DNA from: Sthenelais limicola
Lineage: Eukaryota > Annelida > Polychaeta > Phyllodocida > Sigalionidae
NCBI GenBank assembly: GCA_942159475.1
Contig: OW804094.1
Coordinates: 50,526,966 to 50,590,965 of the forward strand
DNA: 64,000 nucleotides
Reading direction: 5' to 3'
Position numbers and translations under genes: made by a program. The notes below the pieces were generated by a model that made no database searches, was not told where the DNA came from, and saw nothing but the letters and a program-made list of their open reading frames with translations. Below, piece by piece: positions 41,419-53,290 of the stretch. Each line of letters opens with the position of its first letter. Position 1 is the first letter of the stretch.

Positions 41419-44058
41419 TTAATTAACCACCACAGGGAAAGTGAAGAAACCGGAGACGGAGGTGTAATCACCGAGAGAAATGACTGCACAGGACAGGGTG
41501 CCTGTACCCCAAGTATCGTGGCTGATCTGGTAGAGGTAGGGTACGTTCATTCCATCAACCAGTGGCGGAGGTACAGGTTGCTCAGACCAGTAGGTCATGC
41601 ACTCGCTAGTATGTCCCATGACAAACCTGAAGCACAAATATATAATAACAATAATGATAATAGTAATAGATTGTTATTTCCATGTAACATTTACAATCGG
41701 TGCCATACAGTATAACATCAATTAAAAAACGTACAAGTGGAGAAATAATGGAAAAAGGAAAGCTCTTTGTGAATGTCTGCAATCTTGTATCTTGATTCGC
41801 ACGGAATTATTGGATTGAGTTGTATGTCAGTGTAAAAGCTATAGAAAACATGTTATGAAAACGTGTTATGTTTTAGGTAAATGCCAGCGTCGTCAGCGCT
41901 ACAGCAAGCAGAAATTTAAAAAACCTAATGCATGAAAAAATAGAAGTCGCAATACTTTTTTCAAACTTCGTCTTCAGAACGGTTGGGGAATACAAAAAGG
42001 GAAAAAAACAGGATGTTATCATATTATGTTGTGTTTTAGGGATGACTGAAGTTTACTTCCAATTCACCCCCTATATCTTTCAATTGGGAGTATAGAATAA
42101 CATGTAAGCTATGTATAATTATGCAGATTTTAAAGAAAATCGTATGATTCAATCATCTGCTATGGGAGGAAAAGGCTGAAAATACCGGTTTTTCCGATAG
42201 GCTCCTATATTACAGTAGTAAATTTCTGCGGTCCTGAAATAAAAACTAATCCAATGGCATATATCATTGGAGTCCGCCTTATCTAATCTTTTCAAATAGG
42301 ATGTTTTCTCAAAATCGATTTTTTGCGACTTGTGATTCTTTTCCTGTAACACATCACATTATATACACACAATTAAGGTTCCCAATGGGTCCTGTAATTC
42401 GCTGTCCAGTCACTCCCAACAATGAACCCAGACTAGGGACTTATTAATATAACAAAAAGTGTTAGGAAGGTACTCCATCCTAGACCTAAAGATAAAACAA
42501 GAGGTTACCTGACTCTTCCATATGAGACAGAACTGCCCTCAGTCAGGTTTCCCCTGGGTCCCCAGGTAGGCCTTTTAGTCTTCACATAGAACTCAGACCA
42601 GGGGCTCCTCTTCCTCACCACCTTGGCGAAATGTGCTGACGTGGCGGCGTTTACTCGCGTGAAGTCGCCGGCCTCATCGTAGTGGGTGAAGTAGAAGTGA
42701 TCGCTATCCAAAGTCTGGTATGGGTCATCTTGCACCAGCCTGAGGTCCAGTCCAAACCCAGAGAAAAACTCCAGTGCATTGGCTCCATGCTCATCCAGGC
42801 CAATACAGTCGCCTGCATTTAGAATTATTGGCATACATTTAATTCTCAACTCAATTCTCAACTCAATAGGGGATTTGCATAGCCGCCATCTTGAATTATG
42901 ATTCGCATGGAATTTTACACTAATGGTACAGTGTTAAATACATAGAAAACATGTCATGTTCAGCATGGAGTATTTGTCAGTGCTCTAATGTCAATATCCA
43001 TGTGTTATACATGGTTCCATATCACAAGTTCCCATCTTTCCCATGATGCAGCAGATTTCATAGGTCTTTTATACAAGCTGCGATATTGGTGAAAACATTC
43101 TTGCAATCTTCAATAGAAATGTTGTTAAATAGTTGTATGTTAGACGTGAACTTAATCTATCCCAAAATGCACTGTAACAGACATGCGCAGTAGCACATGC
43201 AAATCCCCTATTAACTCATTACTATACCATCAAATACCATCCATTATCAACAACCCTAATCTGCAAGCAACATCGATGCAACCCATTATAAATACTCAGG
43301 CTATGCTTGGATCTCAGATCAGATAATGATATGTCAGTGATTGGACCCCTACTTCGCTAATCGGTTTCCTGACCTAGGAGTATAGGTGTTCTGATGGGAT
43401 TATAATGAGATTTTGCCGTCTTTATAGAATTATAATGGCAATTTGCGGTTTATGGCGTGAGGCTTTCCCTCCGTTTGAAGGGGCTCTCTCATCTTCGGAC
43501 CTAGACCGTAGGCCTACTCGTTCTTCAACCCACTTATATCAATCAATTACCTCACACCCACACCCACAACACACACCTGTATCTCGAATAACCCAAATTT
43601 AAGACAGAAATGAGGTTTGAAATACAGCTCAGCATAAGCAAACACATTGTCTGAATCAAGGCAATACCAAATATGCCCAGATAAAGCTTGTATTTATCAT
43701 CTTCCAGACAAATCTCTCGGAATTTCATAAACTACGTGTATATAGAGCTGGCGATTGTACATTTCTAGGCAGTCTGGCCCACGTAGGTTCAAATCCTCAT
43801 GGCCAAGGACGGCAACGTTCTCCCATCGAAAGAATTTGGAAACTAAAATATAAATCGATCACTAAATCAAATCTTTAACACAATAGATAAGTACCTATGG
43901 CTTCCCCGGCTGACTCCCTAGTACCAGGACGTACAGTTGGTCCATAGTAGGTACTGTAGAACTTTCTCTGAGTCGCGTCCTCCTCGTACATCTCCTGCTC
44001 TACGCACTCACCTCCCAGCGCTAGGGCAGGCATGAAGATTAGGCCCACGATGGCCAGC
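41419..44058 (-). CDS. Unrecognised secreted protein, three visible exons
   Basis: Three minus-strand exons join in phase. 44058-43895 opens after a CAG acceptor (AG at 44060-44059), one base into a codon, and encodes a hydrophobic signal-type segment (LAIVGLIFMPALALG), then GGECVEQEMYEED. 42812-42509 begins at a phase-matched CAG acceptor and encodes GDCIGLDEHG, FFSGFGLDLRLV, HFYFTHYDEAGDF and a basic RKRSPW segment. 41626-41419 encodes CMTYWSEQP, SHDTWGTGTLSCAVI and ends FPVVVN before TAA. Donors are GTACCT-like at 43894 and GTAACC at 42508. At least four Cys follow the signal segment. The start codon must lie in an unrecognised upstream exon or be the Met inside the signal segment. An AATAAA on the minus strand at 41188-41183 is a plausible poly(A) signal. 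Exon GC is clearly above that of the introns. I do not recognise the family; an extracellular role is inferred from the signal segment. Introns carry MITE copies and repeat C. Confidence 0.7.
42230..42358 (+). repeat. MITE family A right-end fragment in an intron
   Basis: It ends with GATTTTTTGCGACTTGTGAT, then TCTTTTCCTGTAACACATCACA. It lies in the intron between the second and third exons of the secreted-protein gene. Confidence 0.65.
43318..43520 (+). repeat. Repeat family C, copy 1
   Basis: It shares CCTACTTCGCTAATC, then GGCTTTCCCTCCGTTTGAAG and (A/G)CCTAGAC(C/T)GTA with 45955-46148 over about 200 bp. The borders are not defined. It lies in an intron of the secreted-protein gene. Confidence 0.6.
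43600..43785 (+). repeat. MITE family B, right part
   Basis: It shares AAATGAGGTTTGAAATACAG, AATCAAGGCAATACCAAATA and GAGCTGGCGATTGTACATTT with other family B copies. Its right terminal repeat is degraded (CTAGGCAGTCTGGCCC) and the left end is missing. Confidence 0.55.
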
Positions 44059-45219
44059 CTGCATAAACAAACGGTAATGTTTTTAGGCACCAACATGTTA
44101 ACCATCCGTGTGTATATATAATAGTTGATGAAAGGCAATCAACCTTTTAAAATTAATTCATTTATCCTGATTATCCTGAAGCTGGTTTATACCTCTGTGA
44201 GTATCCCGGATAGCAAGTGAGTATTGCTATAAGTGAATATGGTCAGTATATTCGCTGAACATACAATTCAATTGTGAATGTTTTATTTGGGAATGTGAAT
44301 GTATTTATATGGATGAAATTGTATACGTATGATTATCATCCTGTATAATTTGGGGCATCAACGGCAGATCTATATGTCAATTTCGTCATCCCATTCATTA
44401 TTTGCATACTCAAATAAAGAAAATAAGAAGACTTGAGCAGAGCGATCTGATTAACATATTTTTTAACACCCTGCAATATCAAAAGTACTATAATATAGTC
44501 CCTCTATTCAATTAGTCATAACATCTTCCCATAAAAATGCTTTACCGTACATGGTTTTACATTTTTTCACTGTCATTATATGTATGGGAGTATGTTTGAT
44601 TAAGTAACACTTCAAAGAAGACGGTAGTGGAACTTTTTACAGTGTACATTCTCTGACTCCCAAATCACCATGTCGAAAAATAAAACGAAATGGATAGAAT
44701 CAGAGCAAACGCAAATTATAATAAAACGGCGCCTCTTTTTCCTAGTAGTTATACAGACTTCATGCAACATGTTCTGGTGCCATTTCTTAGCATTCGGTAT
44801 TCAGATCGTCTCTGGTTGATTTTCTAATAGAAAATTATTGGACCCTTTGCTATTTTTTGAAAACAAAACCTTTATGATATATTAAAACATATACAAACCA
44901 TTGCTTGTCCATCATACTAGGCTTTTTGAGCACGAATCCTTAAGGATACTCTTCTTGGGGAAGTTGAAATATTGGAATGGAGCTGTTTGTAAAGTCCTCA
45001 ACCTTCTTCGAGTGGGTGGAGATCAAAATGGATTTCTGGATATAAGAGACCAACCACCCCTACATGCGAGCCAAGTCTCTTTTTATTAATTTTAATTAAT
45101 CAGCAAAAAATGAGAGAGGCAGACACTTGGGTCATATATCTTGTTTTAGATGACATCTTGTGCAGTAAACATGATTCGGTTCAGCATCTGGCAATATATG
45201 TCTGCTTTTGGTGTATATG

Positions 45220-45450
45220 GGCCAGATCGTCAGAAAATGCACAATTCACTTTCAGGAATCCACTCAAATATCGTCAATTTAAGGCGAAAATGAGGTTCAA
45301 AATAGAGTTCAACATTGGCAAACTCCATTATTTAAATCAACACAATACTAAATATATTCAGATATATAGCATTTCTTATTTTTCAGCTTAATTTATAGGA
45401 ATTTAATGAATGTGTAGAGCTGCCAATTCTACGTTTTCTCACGACCTGAC
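45220..45450 (+). repeat. MITE family B copy
   Basis: The left end is GGCCAGATCGTCAGAAAATG and the right end GTTTTCTCACGACCTGAC, in inverted orientation. About 231 bp, with the family's internal AAAATGAGGTTCAAAATA block. Non-coding. Confidence 0.7.
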
Positions 45451-45954
45451 TCATATACATATAACATGCCATTTTTTTATTTATACAAGAAAGGTGTACA
45501 AAAAGGAGACCCGCATCTGAAAGTGAGTTCCAGTCCTTCCAGTGGATAATTCTGGCCAAATCTTGGCGAGTGTAGACAGGTGATGGGATAGTGCTTTACG
45601 CTGAGTATGGCTCAAGTCAATTTTCTTCATGGGTAGATATATGTAGCAATAAGTAAAGCTGTGTTTGTATTGTGTATTACATTATGACGAGATGTCTTAA
45701 GCTGTTGTCCTATCTTCATCGGGTCATCAAGTATTGGTGATGTTAGGCAGGGAAAGAAAGAAGAGGCTAAGGTCGCCAGACAGAAGAAACATTTTTCAAA
45801 TGGACTACCATATAGTATAAATGCATACAACAAGTAGACTTAACGTTCAACTTATGCGTTGAACCGAGCTCTCATGATTACTCATTAGCTGATATATATA
45901 TATATATAATATAATATGTATTTATCATGAATCCAGTCTGGGACCAAACCCTCA

Positions 45955-46148
45955 GATCAGATGAAAACGGTATGTGAGTGATTAGACGCCTACTTCGCTA
46001 ATCAGTTACCTGGCCTATGACTAGGCGTGTTAATGGGAATATAATGACATTTTGCGGTCTCAATGGAATTGTAATAGCACTTTGCGGTTTGAGGCAAGAG
46101 GCTTTCCCTCCGTTTGAAGTGACTCTCGCAACTTTGGGCCTAGACTGT
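45955..46148 (+). repeat. Repeat family C, copy 2
   Basis: Homologous to 43318-43520 (CAGATCAGAT ... GAGGCTTTCCCTCCGTTTGA). The overlapping open frame 46017-46463 derives from this repeat and is not a supported gene. Confidence 0.6.
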
Positions 46149-48127
46149 ATCATTATTAATGTGTGTGTTGGAATGGGGTGGAGGACTACAGCCACTATAG
46201 CCCCCCTCGTTCTCCACATGGGTCAATACATGTACTTAAAAAAAGTAGCATATATGGCGAATATAATTGCACTTCTTTTAGTTCACGCAATGGGACGGTT
46301 CGCGGCGCTGAATAGAGAGGTCTATTCATCAACCTCTACTTGTCTTCTGCCAAACGACAAGTTTGACATATACTATATATATACCTATTCATCATCCCTT
46401 TGCGTTTACTACTTTTTAATGCTAATAGCTAGTCCCACTAAAAACTCGAATCTTCGTTTGTAGCGCATGAAGACGTTAGAACTATTTAAAGTGAATGGAT
46501 AACACTACCAGTTCATGTTTAGAATATTTTCTTATATTGTTTTTAGCAAAGATCTAAGATGTAAAGTGATTGTTTTAGTGTAACTATTGTGTGGTGCATT
46601 GTTATAAGAGAAGTATCTATGGATATTATAATATAGTCCTGGTATATAGCTAAGGGCACACATATAGCCTAATACCTAGCCTATATTAATAGTTATATAT
46701 CTGTAAATATAGGTATATATTTGTAAAGAGGTACAAGGTCGCGAAATAAAAAGTCACAAAATATGTTTCAATAATATGTTGGATTTTATTTAATCGCTGA
46801 TAGATATGTCTAGACCTATCTAGCATTCTATGTAACATTCTATCTAGCATTGCGATAATATTATGAATGGTAGCCTTGATGATATTGCTCTATAACTATT
46901 ATAAGTTTTATGCATTTGCATTTGAATACAAGAATTCACTACGGCGCATTAAATTCCACAGGTAAAAATGTGTCTGAACCGGTTGTGATCTGTTGTGAGG
47001 GTAATCTATGGGATGACAACTGGAGTTATGTGTTTCAAAACAGCAGATTTATTTATTCAAACTTTTATTGATACTTTTTTACTTTTTGAACCAGGCCACC
47101 GTCTCATATGTAAAACATGCTGATATCATTGTTGGTGAGAGACGAAAGTGTAAGATAAAAATACACTTTCTTGAAAATCTTTCTCGGAAAAGGTAGCCTA
47201 CCGACACAATATGTCAACGGGGATCAAAGTAAACCAAAGTAGGTATAAAATGCAGAAATATGTGCACACAAAGAATAAACAATCGGTGTTTGGTTTAGAA
47301 TCATTTCATGAAACGTTAGATTATTCATACTGAATATTCGCTTTCAATGCAACTTAACGATTAATCATTTATCCGTGCATGTTTGTTTGAGATGATTATG
47401 CTGCATTTAAAATACAGTTATCTCACAAAACCGTTATGAAAATTGAATTTCTAAAGTCCTTATTTGTATTTCAGAAGCATCTTCATCTGCTGTGAATGTG
47501 GGAGTTTCTCAGATAAATTGATAGAGATACAGAACATAACAAAGACAACTAAACTAATACAGAAGAAGCATACATAGTTCGCACTGGAAGGTACTACTTT
47601 AACCTTAGTTCCTGGAGGGGGATCTGAAATGATTGAATAGATAAACGTCGGACCACCAATAAAAAAAGCCCAACTCAAATACCAGACCCTGTCTTTTTTC
47701 TTTTCTCTTTTACCAAATGATTTTATTCAACATAACCTGCCTACGGTTTTTTTTACAATGCTAAACATTTGAAAAACATATTTGCATAAAAAAGGGGAAG
47801 GTCAGGGTTCGTACCCACAATAACATGTTTAATGAAATATCACCAACATGACATACAGTGTATAAAAGCAGGTGTGAACGATGAGAACTAGAATTCTGTC
47901 GATGAAGTCTTCATTGATTGGGTCAATCAATCCTATCTCAATAAAGGAATTAATTAATAAATAACAGAAGTTTGACTGGGTACTGAAGATATCTAGGGAT
48001 GCACACAGGTGTAACTGACGGAATCACTAGGATTAGTGGGATTCATATATACACAGAAAAGAGTCCCTAGCTATCCCTTTGACAGATAAATGTCGTTATT
48101 CGGCCTTGCGATGAATGAGGGTATAAC

Positions 48128-48347
48128 GGTCAGGTCGTCAGAAAATGTACAATTCGCTTTTGCATATCTTCTCAAATAACACCAATTTGAGACAACTGAC
48201 GTTCAAAATACAGTTTAACCCAATCAAGGAGACTGTTAGAATCAAGGTAATACCAAATACACTCAGATATAACTAGTATTTATAATACCTCAGCCTACTA
48301 TAGCAATAACTGACTGAATATGTAGGGTTGCAGATTGTACATTTTCT
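48128..48347 (+). repeat. MITE family B copy
   Basis: It begins GGTCAGGTCGTCAGAAAATG, shares the AATCAAGGTAATACCAAATA and CACTCAGATATAACTAGTAT blocks, and ends GCAGATTGTACATTTTCTAT with the last bases of the terminal repeat lost. Confidence 0.7.
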
Positions 48348-48654
48348 ATAATAAATAAATGGGAATAAATAAATGGGAAATGAAGTGGTGGCGTCACCTG
48401 CCAGCAACGGGAGGAGTGGTGGCTTTGGACATTCAGGTGTTCACCATCGCTCACCGGGATCAGTCAGAATTAATAACCCCTGATTCATATCAAGTTGATG
48501 AGTTAAAGATTTCAAGATAATAGAGGAATACAATGGAAAACAGAGGCAAAGTTTGGGGCGACGACAGTATATATCAAACCCCAAGACGTTAACAATTTAA
48601 AAAATGATCGGCACCATTTCGGCCGTGTTGACCACTGCATGGTAGTGAGCGAAA

Positions 48655-48710
48655 TCTCTCTCTCTCTCTCGCTCTCTCTCACATATATATATATGTATAT
48701 ATATATACTT
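48655..48710. repeat. CT/TA compound microsatellite
   Basis: A (CT)n run, CTCTCTCTCTCTCTCGCTCT, is followed by ACATATATATATATGTATAT and further TA units. Confidence 0.85.
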
Positions 48711-49179
48711 ATTTCGGGGATCTGTGTATATTTGCATTTCGATAGCCTATCCTTATTATTTAAAAAAAATATCTGATTCTGTATTGAATATCTGATTGAA
48801 TAGCGTGCAAAGACTTTCCAAATAATGTTGGTTCAACGTTGTGTTATTATATGTCAAGACGTTTGAAAATGATCTCTGTAACATCATGATTTTATTTCAA
48901 ACTACTATGAAGGGTTATGAAAACGTCTTCAACTACATTACCTACACAACCTGCTATCTTTCATTTCTTCCTGACTATTTTTTGTTTCACATCAATCAGC
49001 CTCATTCAAACTTAAATTATAGGACTATACTTTTTATCCTATTTGAAATAATTTTAATAAGAAATAATTTCATCTTCGTTTGTTAAGGAATGCATGCAAT
49101 TTTTGTTGCAACTTATAAGATTAAGCATTTGTTGATTATTGGGCTTTAGCCCTCCTAAAAATCACTAGAATGCCCTAAC

Positions 49180-49512
49180 ATAGCTGTCATTTTGCTAAGA
49201 AATTTCCCGAAACCTCCGGATCCAAGTCGCAAAGATTGGACTTGGAGATGTATAGTGTTAAAGAAGAGATCAAGCCGATTCGAATGATGGTGAACATTAG
49301 TGCATCCAACAAGTATTTCTATATGTGTTAATGCATGAAAAAAATGCTTGCAATATTTCTTAATGGTCAATTACAAACTTTAAATTTGGTACGTCTATTC
49401 ATGCTAGTAGCAGGTCTAAACACCCGAAACATGAAAACATTCTGACAAAGGGCTTCTGTGAAAACAGATTTAGAAAAATATCTTGTAACTAATTTTCCTC
49501 TAACACATCACA
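49180..49512 (-). repeat. MITE family A copy
   Basis: It has the degraded left end AAGTCGCAAAGATTGGACTT, the reverse-orientation internal block GATCAAGCCGATTCGAATGA, and the right end TTTTCCTCTAACACATCACA at 49512. Confidence 0.6.
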
Positions 49513-51512
49513 TAATTATAGAGCTATTATATGTTGATTTAATGCTTCAGTACCAGATGATTTCTGTAAAATGTTCCCATTCCCAACCCATCTGAATATC
49601 CCCAATATGATATAATATAATTATTACATTTAATACATTAACGAATTTTGCTCTTGTTCCTGCTATAATTTTCCCAAATTATTTAAGTTCAGTGAACAAC
49701 AGCATCACACGGTTCTCAATACCTTAATTACTTATATTATATTAAATTTTTATTCCAACGTTCTATGAAAAAAAGAAGGAATCACGGATTTATTTTTAAA
49801 CTTTGGATTTAGAAAGAACATGGTAGGGGATCCCCCTCCCCTCTAAAAAAACATATGTCATTGAACTAGTCTGTATTTCAGGGACCATTGCCATTTACTA
49901 CCATTCACTATGGGAGTCAATGGGCAAAAGGTTTTTCCCCCGACGCTGCAGATACCTTTAAACGTTGGGAATCCTGGATGAAATTGAAAATGTTAGGATA
50001 GCACTGCCTAGCTATTATCTATTATAGGAAATTCAAGATTTTAGAAATCTTAAAACAGTTGTCTGTTTTATTTCATACCGAAGAGAAGCAAAATAAAACA
50101 TTTCATGAAAAAAGAGAATGTAAATCTTCATTCATTTTCTGAATTGATATTTTCCGTTCTACAGCACTAAGGATCAAAGAAAGAAAGAATTGGGACTCTA
50201 GGCATGTTCGATTTAAGCTGGAAATCCAGCTTTAACATTTTTATGTATAACAAAAGCATCTTTCTCCATCACACAGTCCACAAATGTCTTAACTACTAGA
50301 AAGATTGCGACGCAGAGGCGGTATTCATGCATGTATTTCAAGATCAAATAGGCAATAGCAGAAAGAAGAACAATAAATTGTAATTTCCATATTCTTGTAT
50401 CCCTCCATCCCTGGTACGTAGCCTGTATGACATGAAATACTACAACTGTTACAAGTTGTCATATTAGCTTTGATGCTAAGAAAACATGCACCTTTAGAAA
50501 TAGAAGGAACATTTCGCTTCATCATATTCATCACATCATATATAATATGAAGCTTATAAAATAAAACTAAATACCCAAATATACTGACTAACATCTTTTT
50601 ATAATTGATAGTGAAATACCAACTAAACGACCAGCTCGCGGGGACTTTCCATAATATTACCATTCTTTGATACATCGAATCAGGGATTGGAGTAGTTTAT
50701 TGATAAACAGCAGAGAAATATTAATATTCAAATTTACAAAAAAATCTCAGACCTTTGTGTAGAACATTTTTTATATCAACACAGAGTTGTGACATCAGGA
50801 ATTCCCGAGACTATTATTCTTTTGGTAGAAAAACATCAATAACATCAAAATAGACTTTTATTTGTAACTTCTCTGTACCATACTTGATAAGAGTTTTAGG
50901 GTAATTAATCATTCAAAGTCTACATCAAGTAGATCTACAAAAGAAGAAAAAATTAGTGTCATAGCACTTTCCTCCAGGCACACTCTCAATTATCTAATCT
51001 TTTTTTATATTCAGGATGTTTGTACAAGTCAAACAATAATAATCAAGTATGAAATACATGAATCCGTACAATGAACATCATTATAATCTAACCATTCCTA
51101 TGTCATTACGTTAACCTCCATCCCATCTCATCTCATTTCATTTCACCCAATCTACATCTAAAGCCCATTGCTATTTTGTGATCATACATCAATTGAGGAG
51201 AGAGGCAAACCACAGGAGTATTGTTCTAATCCTTAATTAACGGTTCAGCTAAGTATGTTCCATAATTGTTTACTTGTTATCTCTATTAATGAGGATGTAT
51301 TTTGATGGCATATATCTTCTTGTATTTCAGTAATTCAATGTGTGCTACATATATATGTATGATTTTATGTTTTAGTTATTAAGAAAAGTATATAAATTTG
51401 ATATAAAAAAAATATGAATGCTAAAGGAACTATGGAAAAGAACCATTCCTGCTAAGAATGTGTGACTAGATGCCTTGGCAAGTGTCCAAGAGTAGTGGTC
51501 GGGTCAGTTTGC

Positions 51513-51520
51513 TATATAAG
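51513..51520 (+). promoter_or_regulatory. TATA box of the Gly/Tyr-rich peptide gene
   Basis: TATATAAG lies about 100 bases before the ATG at 51617, so transcription should start near 51543. The position and the uninterrupted leader support a compact single-promoter gene. Confidence 0.6.
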
Positions 51521-51616
51521 CACAGCCAGTGGACAGAGTGGACAATCACCTGCCAAGGATCACTCCTCAAGGACAACCACCAACCAGTCACCTAGCAACA
51601 AAACCTAACAACCACC

Positions 51617-51820
51617 ATGTTTGTCAAGGTCATCTTCACCCTTCTAGTCTGTGCCCTTGTTGCCAGTATTGCCATGGCAGCAGAGGAAGAAGACGTGTAT
51701 GGATATCGTGGTGGATATGGAGGATATGGTGCTGGATATGGCAGTGGATATAGAGGCTATGGTGCTGGATATGGTGGTTACCGTGGACACGGTGGTTACC
51801 TTGGTTACAGGAGATTCTAG
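51617..51820 (+). CDS. Small Gly/Tyr-rich secreted peptide
   Basis: A 67-residue precursor. Residues 1-21 form a classical signal peptide (Phe-Val-Lys-Val, a hydrophobic core, then Ala-Met-Ala). The mature part starts with an acidic AEEED, followed by a low-complexity Gly-Gly-Tyr / Gly-Ala-Gly-Tyr / Arg-Gly-Tyr series (about 28-60) and a basic aromatic ending (GYRRF). There are no cysteines. The ATG has a good context (CACCATG) and a TATA box upstream. Such peptides include antimicrobial GY-rich peptides of nematodes and shell or cuticle matrix proteins such as shematrins; the sequence alone does not decide between them. A CTGAG/GTAAGG donor occurs 11 bases after the stop, and a matching acceptor near 53186 with a poly(A) signal implies a 3' UTR intron. 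The other two forward frames here are shadows. Confidence 0.85.
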   Translation: MFVKVIFTLLVCALVASIAMAAEEEDVYGYRGGYGGYGAGYGSGYRGYGAGYGGYRGHGGYLGYRRF

Positions 51821-52708
51821 GTCTGAGGTAAGGACATTTGAAAGTTACGGTTTTCTGCTGGTAGAGAATCACTGTTTGTGCAGGGAAGTTTACACATATA
51901 AGCAGTTGAATGAATTATATATAAAGAAACCAAAGTATGTTGAAGAAATAGTTTTTCAAATATTTATTTGTCTACTTCAGCCTTCATCCAGTACACGATG
52001 CCGAAACATGTTAACTGGTGATATTTTACACAGCCAAATATCTTCTAAGGTTGAAGATATAATTTTGCAACCTATTATTCATTACTCTAGTCTGTTTTTC
52101 AGTTGTCATACGTCACCCCCTGGACGTCACCTTTCAAATAAGCCCACCTGGGTCGTTAAACATACTAATTCATATCTTTGTAAATTACACCAATTAGCTA
52201 TTCCATTCATAAGAATAAGGTTGCGATGATCCAAATGACATAAAATCCAGGATCATAATCAACTGCAGATGCTAACACATAATACCAAACATTGCTGGGT
52301 TGCATTTGACAAGTGCATAATGAGAGTGGTTTGAGGCCGCTGAGTACCAATCTCTCTCTATGTATATACATGTATATATATACTATTGGTATTTCCCCCA
52401 ATATATATTTGTTGTAATCAAACTAAAATGCTGAAATGCTGAAATGAAGCAGAAGTATAAGTTGTATTAATACTGTTTAACGATTACTGCACTATACACT
52501 AACAGTATGTCTCAGATAGGATGGGCATAATACTTTAACCTCTACTTACTATTAATCTGTTTCTGAGAATATTAAACATAGGGACTGTTTTGTATTGTTA
52601 TTAATGAATGTGTTTTGATTGTCCCATGTCATTTCCAAATCTAGCTACAACTGTGTAGGCCTATCTGTCTAAATACATCATCAGACAACACAAAGCCTGG
52701 ATTATGTA

Positions 52709-53098
52709 TGTGATGTGTTTCAGGAAAAGGAGTCACAAGTTGCAAAAGTTATATTTTCTAAACTGATTTATTCACAAGGTTTCTTTGTTGCAATATTCTG
52801 ATTTTTTAAGTCGTATGAATACATGTGCATAATCTCAAAACAGTGTATTAAATATATCCTTGCGTTCCGAAGGTCATCATATAGAGTACATTTAATTACT
52901 TTACTGGTAATTGTCCACCCAGATATATTGCAAACCTTTTTTCAAATTTAAATATATCAAACATAAAATATAAAAAAACTTCTTGAATATCCTTAATGAT
53001 TACTATCATTGCAATCGGCTTGATCTCATCTTTTCAAATATGATGGTACCTTAAAACCTGTTTGCGATTTATGCCTCCGTTCCCCGTAACACATCACA
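52709..53098 (+). repeat. MITE family A copy in the 3' UTR intron
   Basis: The left end TGTGATGTGTTTCAGGAAAA, then GGAGTCACAAG, is intact. The right end TTCCCCGTAACACATCACA is partly degraded. About 390 bp, inside the inferred 3' UTR intron of the Gly/Tyr-rich peptide gene. Confidence 0.75.
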
Positions 53099-53186
53099 TT
53101 TGTCTGTAAATAATTAATGGTTATTGAGTGTAAATGATTCATACTGATTCCATGTTAAAATGAACAATTATTTTTAATTATTATAG

Positions 53187-53290
53187 ATTCACGACGTTGG
53201 ACAAGGTCACATGGATCAGAATCCAGCGGTGAGATGAGGAAAGCTGATTTTTCTAACAATGCATTAAATAAAGTTTTGCAATCATACCTC
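53187..53290 (+). other. Putative 3' UTR exon with poly(A) signal
   Basis: TAATTATTATAG at 53186 precedes a higher-GC stretch (ACGACGTTGGACAAGGTCAC) that ends with AATAAA at 53267-53272. Together with the donor at about 51832 it would form the terminal exon of the Gly/Tyr-rich peptide transcript. Inference from splice motifs only. Confidence 0.42.

Larger units (their letters stand above)
44059..51512. other. Long intergenic, repeat-rich stretch
   Basis: No exon with convincing splice sites or protein motif was found on either strand. Content: MITE B copies at 45.2 and 48.1 kb, repeat C at 46.0 kb, MITE A at 49.2 kb, and CT/TA microsatellites at 48655-48710. The 116-codon minus frame at 50325-50675 is AT-driven and unsupported. 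The upstream exon of the secreted gene may hide near 44.1-45 kb. Confidence 0.4.

Noticed and set aside
43780..43820. GGTTCAAATCCTC, a possible tRNA B box
   Set aside because: No A box or cloverleaf stems at suitable spacing; it lies next to the degraded MITE B end.
46017..46463. 148-codon plus-strand frame with hydrophobic stretches
   Set aside because: Its start lies in repeat family C, composition is AT-driven and no splice or promoter support is visible.
50325..50675. 116-codon minus-strand frame with several Cys
   Set aside because: AT-rich composition and random-looking sequence; no signal peptide, acceptor or homology recognised.
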